DNA of 14,487 nt from the NCBI GenBank assembly GCA_027578815.1, contig JANBTH010000577.1, positions 1-14,487 on the forward strand, in the 5' to 3' direction. This document shows, piece after piece, positions 8,983 to 14,487 of this stretch. Source of the stretch: Coemansia sp. RSA 1804. Lineage: Eukaryota; Kickxellomycota; Kickxellomycetes; Kickxellales; Kickxellaceae. The translations under genes and the position numbers were made by a program. The notes under the pieces were generated by a model. That model ran no database searches. It was not told the origin of the DNA and was given only the letters and a program-made list of their open reading frames with translations. Position 1 is the first letter of the stretch. Every line of letters starts with the position of its first letter.

Positions 8983-10219
8983 TCTGTAGTCATTGAAAAT
9001 GGAAGGGGTTCATTATTTTTTGACATGTGTGATATTGCAGAATGCGCTGTGTCAGAAAAAAAGCCATGAGCTTTCCACATACACTTTTGCTAACAAATTG
9101 CCAATTAGATTTTACTAGGTCTATTTGGTACCCAGTACATGTGTTGTTATTTAATAATAAAACAGTTTTGTTTTAAATGCGGTATTTATTTTTATCTCCA
9201 GCAGGAACTGGTGAGTTTGTTTATTAACATTAAATTACTTTGGTTTGTTTAAGCTGTCAAAAATAAACCAAATATAAAAATCTCTATGCAAACAGCTGTA
9301 TTCAAAAAATACAGGTATAGCGCTATAATTTTAATAATCTGAAACCCTTAAGTTCAATAAATTTTAAGCCAAAAGGTATTTGCATTTACAGTAACTCAAG
9401 AAACTGTTGCAATGCTGTTCACGTTCTCGGGGGAGGGGTTTACAAATGTCTCCTGGACTAGTAATTTAATAACTATTACAATAGTAATTTGTAAAAACCT
9501 TAAACACTATACATATTCAAAAAATAGAAACCTGCATCCACAAAACATGAAAATGAATTATTTGGAGAGCTGGCATATTATATTTAATACTAAAACTTGG
9601 AAGCACTCTACAAACACTGCTTTTAATTAGAAATTTAAATAAGACATATTAGCTGTTTTAAAACAGTTTTTGAGAGCTGACACCATTTTGTATAAATAGT
9701 TTATCTGTACTATGTATTCCATATGTTTTTAAATAAAATACAAATTTTATGGTGGTGTAGCCATATTTTATTAACAAAGATAAATCTCCCAATATGCTTT
9801 AATTTTTAATTTTAATTTAAAAGGCGTAGGTCAGGCATTTAATGCAGAATGCTCAATTAAATGTAGAAAGAAAAATAACCAGCTGATTATTGAATGGATT
9901 TCTTATTATCGGGTATAGTCAATTTGACTGTCACTTGAATAAGAAGACTACAAAGTCTCTAATCCGTTTTGAATTTGCATTCCTTGCCTATTCTACAAAT
10001 TTTTCTTTAATAAAATATCTGGATACTGCCCCATGTGCTTTTCAGATAAAGACGGGGTTTTATTTTACATTTATGAAATTATAAAAAATGACAGGGTAAA
10101 ATGTTTTTGACATACAAAAAAAGCAAATGTGGCCATGTTCAACCAACTATCATTATTATTTATTCTTCAGTTTACACTATCTTTTTCTACTTTCTATCAA
10201 TATTCAATAGCTAACAAAA
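8698..10219. other. AT-rich region with no supportable gene
   Basis: About 1.5 kb of very AT-rich DNA. Short open frames at 9412-9630 and 9890-10084 have no recognisable domain, no consistent codon preference and start contexts of no note, so I do not call them. It contains the (ATC)11 microsatellite. No terminal repeats, tRNA or transposase motif were recognised. Confidence 0.55.
8948..8982. repeat. (ATC)11 microsatellite
   Basis: Eleven perfect ATC units followed by AT, in non-coding AT-rich DNA. Likely length-polymorphic between isolates. Confidence 0.95.
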
Positions 10220-10600
10220 ATGTCTAATAAATTAAAACCTGAACAAATATCAAGGGCAGCAAAAGCAATTATAGGTGATTATAAAAGAGAAAAATTTGGA
10301 CAAAAAGATTGGAAGACAATTGAAAAGCCAAATTCAGCACAGGGAAAAAAGTGGATTAAAGATAATAATAACAAGTTTTATTATAAAAATGATAATGGTA
10401 AATATCAGTTTGATATTTTAGCAATTCCTTATGACCGGCTTCCAATAGAATGGAAAGAGTTCTGTAAAACTGCAGGAGTAGAGTATATAAATGAAATCAT
10501 GAGAAGAAATCCAAAATATAATGTTGATGAGGCAATAAATAGCATTAGAGGTACAATATTAGGTGAAGAATTTGCAAAAAAGCTGTTGCAAAAGCTTTAG
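10220..10600 (+). CDS. Orphan Lys-rich 126-residue protein
   Basis: Not recognised. The frame starts at an ATG in strong context (ACAAAAATGTCT) after a pyrimidine-rich leader and ends 30 bases before the first of two AATAAA signals, so it looks like a complete, expressed gene. The protein is soluble, Lys/Asn/Ile-rich and lacks a signal peptide or membrane segment. It begins with a helical, basic part (KLKPEQISRAAKAIIGDYKR). Next is a Trp/aromatic section with alternating strands (WIKDNNNKFYYKNDNGKYQFDIL), then PYDRLPIEWKEFCKTAGVEYI, and finally a helical tail. TGG encodes Trp normally, and AAA/AAT/ATA codons dominate, unlike the GC-rich codon use of the RasGEF, F-box and helicase genes. That contrast may reflect local composition or transfer from an AT-rich source. 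Function unknown. Confidence 0.6.
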   Translation: MSNKLKPEQISRAAKAIIGDYKREKFGQKDWKTIEKPNSAQGKKWIKDNNNKFYYKNDNGKYQFDILAIPYDRLPIEWKEFCKTAGVEYINEIMRRNPKYNVDEAINSIRGTILGEEFAKKLLQKL

Positions 10601-10630
10601 TTGCAAAAACGTTGTCAGAACAAAAAATGA

Positions 10631-10656
10631 AATAAAGTAAATAACTGCTAAATAAA
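10631..10656 (+). terminator. Paired AATAAA poly(A) signals after the orphan gene
   Basis: AATAAA at 10631-10636 and again at 10651-10656, beginning 31 and 51 bases after the TAG stop of the 126-residue frame. The spacing supports a real transcript end. Confidence 0.5.
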
Positions 10657-11214
10657 GACAGCAGCTCTTAATCTGAAACAAGAATATACACTTTATTTGC
10701 CAGAATTAAAGGCATAGCTAATATATTTAGTCGGCTTTTTAGTTAACACATTGTATGTGGTAATGGCTAATAGTTACTTTTGTTTTTAAGTCAATATATG
10801 CAGTGGCACACTTTTGTCACAATTAACTAATGTTTAACATTTTGCTATATAATATTCTACAGCTAAAGAAGCAGTATGAAATCTTTTACAACAGTTAAAC
10901 TACTTGTGGAGGCTTTAATAAATTAATTTACTTTTGTATAAAGTGGTTTATAGAGATATGGCAATTTTACAAAATTATGCTATATGTTCATATTTGCTAT
11001 ACTTTTTTGCAAAATTTGTAATAGATTAGAATGAATTGTTTCTACACAGGCATTTTCTTGTTTTAGCAATATATCGAAAAGGTGTTAATTTCTATTAATT
11101 TTTAATTTATTTTGTTTTTTCACAACGAAGCCTTATATAGCAGCATTGTGCTTAAGTTTACTTTTTTACTTTTCTTTTTCTATTCCTTACAGTTTATTAA
11201 TTTTATTTCTATTT
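10657..11214. other. AT-rich region with no supportable gene
   Basis: No frame of useful length, no repeat unit longer than a few bases and no RNA gene recognised. The sequence consists mainly of T- and A-rich tracts. Confidence 0.5.
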
Positions 11215-11562
11215 TTAACACTTTCGTATGTAATCAACAAAAAGGTAAACATCTTTTTTATTTTCACGTTTGTGAGTAATTGCAGAATTTCTTGACAGTA
11301 TCTCTTTCTTTAGATACTTATGACAGTCTTTTACATTGTATATTTTTGCTTTTTGTTTAAGAATTAATAATATCACTATGACATTAGATAATTCTAGCAA
11401 CAATCTTTCTGCTATAACTGGAGACGCTGGCAACAATATCAAGCAGTCGGCATTTCTATGAGGTTCTGCTGCTAACTCCAGTTTTGAGTAAATTATTAAA
11501 ACGCTTTTTGAAGAGCAAGTTTGGCGTAATGCATACTTTAAGAAAAATTTGAGAGGTTTCGC
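11215..11562. pseudogene. Unresolved coding relic (hAT-like on minus, or decayed FunK1 5' end on plus)
   Basis: Two readings compete. On the minus strand a 115-codon frame without an early ATG contains LILLPASPVIAERLLLELSNV, which faintly recalls the 'lPaSsa.sERlFS.agnvi' signature of the hAT transposase dimerisation domain. On the plus strand, from about 11411, the reading contains AGNNIKQSAFL, GSAANSSFE and IIKTLFEEQVWRNAYFKKNL, separated by stops at 11459, 11495 and 11564. It sits just upstream of, and on the same strand as, the FunK1-like frame, so it could be that gene's decayed N-terminal part. Neither reading is strong, and only one can be right. Confidence 0.2.
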
Positions 11563-11757
11563 TTAATTCTGGAAGCACAGACCAAAATTATTGCACGTAT
11601 TGAATAAAATAACAATAGTAAGAAGGTTGTGTCTGCTACAATGGATAATAGCCCGTTTTTATTTTGTTCTACAAGGGTATGTTTTAATAGGCTAACATTG
11701 ATAGACACGGAATAATATTATATAGCAGAGTTATTGCAACGGTTGCAAGGGTATTAG

Positions 11758-12525
11758 CAGGGAACTGGGGAATTTCAAAAGAACGTCGAAAACACTCTCC
11801 AGACAGCGTTTGGTGTGCTAGCAGAGGCTGTCCAGGACCATGTGGACTCCATGCGCAGCACCAACCCCAGAATATACTGGCGCAATACTCACACCACCAA
11901 TATCAAGCGCGGTGATGGCACTTGCCGGAAGCCCGACAAAGGCTTTCTTACAACCAGCGATTTCAGTCCAGAGTGGAGGAATATAGTGGCTACGGTAGAG
12001 ATCAAGGGTAGCGATATGGCAAGCGACCATCATCATCTTCGCGGGCAGATATTGCAAAACTTCATCGACATGGCCGAGCTGCAGCCGCGACGGTTTATGA
12101 TTGGTCTCTCCCTTGCAGGCAATCGAGACGTCCGCTTGTATGTCTGCGTGCCTGGCGGCATATATTACACCCTGCTTGGACGACTGCCACAGGTGGTGCC
12201 CACTTCGTCTTTGCTAACGCCTAACGAAACATGCGTTATAACGTTTTTGTTGTTTTTGCATAGTCAGCTTGGCAAGGACTGCGGGTATTTGACAAGGCGC
12301 AATTCTGGTCTTCCTGGCGAGTTTTCTCTTGCCGACATCATGGGCATTGAACACGTCGAAAGCAAGCTTCCATCGCAGACGACTATTTATATTGATTATG
12401 CCAACAAAAATGAAAAAGTTTTTGGCCGTCACAGACACCTCAATGGCCAGAGAACGTGGGCCTATCCAGCGCAGTACTGGAACGACAAACTGGTCAAGAA
12501 TTATCATGATTTTTTACATTATTAA
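11758..12525 (+). CDS. FunK1-type protein, N-terminal part only (truncated before kinase core)
   Basis: The frame is open from a TAG at 11755 to a TAA at 12525, about 255 codons. No ATG occurs until 11851, so the true start is upstream (a 3' splice site such as ATTAGCAG ending at 11760 is possible) or lost. It matches the N-terminal region of fungal FunK1 proteins: KPDKGF, then WRNIVATVEIKGSD, GQILQNFIDMAELQPRRFMIGLSLAG, DVRLYV and a C-terminal ADIMGIEH. Asp at 11935-11937 and E-x-K at 11998-12006, with a Gln 14 residues past the Lys, resemble a PD-(D/E)xK nuclease core; this is inference. The last residues (GRHRHLNGQRTWAYPAQYWNDKLVKNY) look like the start of the kinase N-lobe, with VK as the possible ATP-anchoring Lys. 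The HRD- and DFG-type regions are absent after the stop. The gene is probably truncated or decaying. Its composition is GC-richer than the adjoining AT-rich block. Confidence 0.6.
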   Translation, partial: QGTGEFQKNVENTLQTAFGVLAEAVQDHVDSMRSTNPRIYWRNTHTTNIKRGDGTCRKPDKGFLTTSDFSPEWRNIVATVEIKGSDMASDHHHLRGQILQNFIDMAELQPRRFMIGLSLAGNRDVRLYVCVPGGIYYTLLGRLPQVVPTSSLLTPNETCVITFLLFLHSQLGKDCGYLTRRNSGLPGEFSLADIMGIEHVESKLPSQTTIYIDYANKNEKVFGRHRHLNGQRTWAYPAQYWNDKLVKNYHDFLHY

Positions 12526-12807
12526 CTGGGGTAGTGGGCACGTGTGTATTGCAAATAAAATATGGTTGCAGTCTAACAAGCAAATAATTGAAACCACAAT
12601 ATGCGTAGGCATTCGCACATGGGCTGACTGGCCAGCACAGACAAACTCTTCAGTTGAATAGAAATTCCCTAGAACGACTACCTTCAAGCCCTGTGTGCTG
12701 TTGCTAAAGGCACGCACGGTGTCTTGCTTCCAAGAAATGAATTTATTTGCATATTTGGCGTTGCTTGTAATGAGGTATAAACATATTTTTTGAAGTAAAT
12801 CCTTTTT
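12514..12807 (-). other. Unrecognised coding-like open frame, no start codon
   Basis: A minus-strand frame is open for 97 codons between stops. Residues such as SNAKYANKFISWKQDTVRAF, then SNSTQGLKVVVLGNFYSTEE and CAGQSAHVRMPTH look like real protein: mixed amphipathic segments, and codon use richer in G+C than its surroundings. No family is recognised and there is no ATG near the 5' end, so it would be an internal exon or a relic. On the plus strand the same DNA (12673-12780, in the FunK1 frame) reads NDYLQALCAVAKGTHGVLLP, also coding-like. At most one strand is genuine. The frame overlaps the FunK1 stop by 12 bases. Confidence 0.25.
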
Positions 12808-13222
12808 TCAAAGCTATAAAAACTTGGAATATTAGCTTTTTATACCTATTAACATTCCATTGCTAGTAAAATAAGAGCATGACAATCGAATCCTATTTAT
12901 CAATCATATTATAACGAGCATCAAATGTTAACATCAGTTGCTCCATTATTGCAGTTAGAACGCTTTACGCTCGTTAATTTCTGTATTCAGGCATGCGAAT
13001 ACGTTTCATGTATTTATCCACTAAAATAGGATAAAAATATCTGATCCACCATATTAATCACAATCACGGAATCAACTGGGCAAAAAAAGTTTCCCCTTTT
13101 ATTGGTGTTGTTCATGATTTTCCAGGCGCCAGATGAAAGTGTTACTCTTCTTTCTCCTATAGTTTATATTTTTATTGTAATTCATATACAGGAAGAAGGC
13201 AGAAAGAGGGGATTGCCAGAGA
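12808..13222. other. Intergenic region upstream of the helicase gene
   Basis: AT-rich, with no supportable gene; it should carry the helicase promoter. A short inverted pair, AACGAGC near 12914 and GCTCGTT near 12970, could form a weak hairpin. A frame at 13102-13362 is open but has no domain and overlaps the helicase start in another frame. Confidence 0.5.
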
Positions 13223-14487
13223 ATGAGCACGACAAAAGTTGCAAAGCACAACGCGAAAAAGAAGAGCACTACTGCCGCTTCTTCCTTGGAGAACGACCGG
13301 AATGCTGCTGTTGTTCCGGGAGAACTGTCACCAGCAAAAGAGAAAGAACACGACGCGGGTAAAGACAAGGATGAATACAGAGTGCCGCCGATGCGGACGT
13401 TTGCAGAGCTGGGCCTGGACCAATGGCTTGTGGACTCGCTCTCAGCGATGGCCATCAAGCAGCCAACAGAGATCCAGCGGGCGTGCATTGGGCCGATTCT
13501 GGAGGGGCGGGACGTGATAGGCGGCGCACAGACAGGGTCGGGCAAAACAGCAGCATTCGCGCTGCCTGTTCTCCAGCGACTCTCGGAGGATCCGTACGGG
13601 GTGTTCGCAGTGGTGCTGACGCCGACGAGGGAGCTGGCGTGCCAGATAGCCGAGCAGTTCGAGGTGCTTGGGAAGGGCGCCGGCGTCCGCGTCACGGTCA
13701 CCATCGGTGGAGTCGACATGGTGACGCAGGCGATCGAAATGTCCAGGCGCCCGCATATCGTCGTAGGCACGCCCGGGAGACTCGCCGACCTTATCCAGAG
13801 CAGCTCCGATGCCGTCCACTTGCAGAGGGTCCGGTTCCTGGTTCTCGACGAGGCGGACCGCCTGCTGACCGATACGTTTGCGCCGGATCTGGACGTGATT
13901 ATGCGCCAGCTGCCCAAGACACGCAACACGCTGCTGTTCACCGCCACCATGACGTCGCATATCCTGGCGCTCCGCAACAAACCGGCGGCCCCGCCATTCG
14001 TGCATGTTTGCAAGTCGGACGTGGTGACTGTTTCGTCGCTTGTGCAGTACTACATGTTTGTCCCGTCGCATGTGAAGGAGGCGTATCTGGTGCATCTGCT
14101 CAAATCCAACGTGGGCAGGCTGGAGAAGAGAATCAACACGCGGCTGGCGGACGATGCTGCCTCTGACTCCGGCGACGACGATGGCCAGGAGGGCGGAGAA
14201 GCGGCAACTGTGGGCAAGGACAAGTCGATTATCATATTTGTCGGACAGTGCAAGGCGGCCGAGACGCTGCGGGTCATGCTTTTCGAGCTCGGGTTCCGCG
14301 TCACCGCGCTGCACAGCAGGATGGCGCAGCGCGAGCGGCTGGCCAGTCTGGGCAAGTTCAAAGCGCAGGCGGTGCGCATCCTCGTGGCCACAGATGTCGG
14401 CAGCAGAGGCCTGGACATCCCGTCGGTTGATCTGGTAATCAACGTGCATGTGCCCAGAGATCCCGACGACTACATCCACCGCGTCGG
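13223..14487 (+). CDS. DBP8: DEAD-box ATP-dependent RNA helicase, Dbp8/DDX49 type (3' end beyond window)
   Basis: A nucleolar RNA helicase expected to unwind or remodel pre-rRNA during 40S (18S rRNA) maturation; in yeast Dbp8 works with Esf2 in the small-subunit processome. The start is the ATG giving MSTTKVAKHNAKKK, with a basic, disordered N-terminus of about 55 residues. Visible motifs in order: F-x-E-L-G-L (about 60) and Q motif KQPTEIQ; motif I AQTGSGKT (102-109); Ia PTRELA; Ib TPGRL; II DEAD (209-212); III TAT (240-242); IV IIIFVGQCK; V ATDVGSRGLD (389-398); and the start of VI, YIHRV, at the window edge. The YYMFVPSHVKEAYLVHLL segment is typical of the Dbp8/DDX49 group. An acidic, Gly/Ala/Asp-rich insert (about 309-334) lies between the two RecA-like lobes. 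421 residues are present and the end is cut. GC-rich codon use contrasts with the AT-rich block upstream. Confidence 0.9.
   Translation, partial: MSTTKVAKHNAKKKSTTAASSLENDRNAAVVPGELSPAKEKEHDAGKDKDEYRVPPMRTFAELGLDQWLVDSLSAMAIKQPTEIQRACIGPILEGRDVIGGAQTGSGKTAAFALPVLQRLSEDPYGVFAVVLTPTRELACQIAEQFEVLGKGAGVRVTVTIGGVDMVTQAIEMSRRPHIVVGTPGRLADLIQSSSDAVHLQRVRFLVLDEADRLLTDTFAPDLDVIMRQLPKTRNTLLFTATMTSHILALRNKPAAPPFVHVCKSDVVTVSSLVQYYMFVPSHVKEAYLVHLLKSNVGRLEKRINTRLADDAASDSGDDDGQEGGEAATVGKDKSIIIFVGQCKAAETLRVMLFELGFRVTALHSRMAQRERLASLGKFKAQAVRILVATDVGSRGLDIPSVDLVINVHVPRDPDDYIHRV

Noticed and set aside
9412..10084. Two short plus-strand frames (72 and 64 codons)
   Set aside because: AT-rich chance frames without domain or supporting signals.
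13099..14013. 304-codon minus-strand frame across the helicase 5' half
   Set aside because: No domain; Ser/Thr/Arg-rich shadow of the helicase coding strand.
13423..14166. 247-codon plus-strand frame within the helicase
   Set aside because: It is a different frame of the same gene; the motifs read only in the frame starting at 13223.
13442..14479. 345-codon minus-strand frame opposite the helicase
   Set aside because: It is antisense to a clearly conserved DEAD-box gene and has His/Arg/Ala-heavy composition typical of shadows of GC-rich codons.

Overview
This looks like nuclear DNA of a fungus. Long intron-free genes carry strong GC-rich coding signal (a RasGEF, an F-box protein, a Dbp8-type helicase), and they sit beside a fungal-specific FunK1-type protein and a decayed LINE. 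A large, Asn/Gln-rich RasGEF, a degenerate F-box/leucine-rich protein and a FunK1 fragment together suggest an early-diverging (zygomycete-grade, possibly Kickxellomycotina/Coemansia-like) fungus. That placement is inference; no taxonomic marker is present.

Layout: positions 1-318 hold nothing recognisable. About 319-997 is the 3' end of a LINE-type reverse transcriptase, broken by an in-frame stop and a frameshift. 998-2092 is leader DNA for a 1076-residue Ras guanine-nucleotide exchange factor (2093-5323, +), whose catalytic CDC25 domain is interrupted by an Asn/Gln/Ser-rich insert of about 135 residues. It converges on a 773-residue F-box/leucine-rich-type protein (5520-7841, -) across only 196 bp.

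From about 7850 to 11750 the DNA becomes strikingly AT-rich. It contains two small genes with good start context and poly(A) signals. One is a 69-residue protein resembling a diverged, C-terminally shortened LSm6 (8425-8634, -). The other is a Lys-rich 126-residue orphan (10220-10600, +). An (ATC)11 microsatellite and unresolved coding relics lie here too.

At about 11758 the composition changes back. A FunK1-like open frame (11758-12525, +) carries an N-terminal D...ExK nuclease-like region but stops just where its kinase domain would begin. An unexplained coding-like minus-strand frame follows (12514-12807). The window ends inside a DEAD-box RNA helicase of the Dbp8/DDX49 type (13223 to the edge, +).

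The genes do not form a pathway. Two housekeeping regulators (RasGEF, ribosome-biogenesis helicase) flank an accessory, repeat- and relic-containing stretch. No convincing new multi-gene system is visible; the most unusual items are the LSm6-like gene, the AT-rich orphan, the split CDC25 domain and the decaying FunK1 locus.
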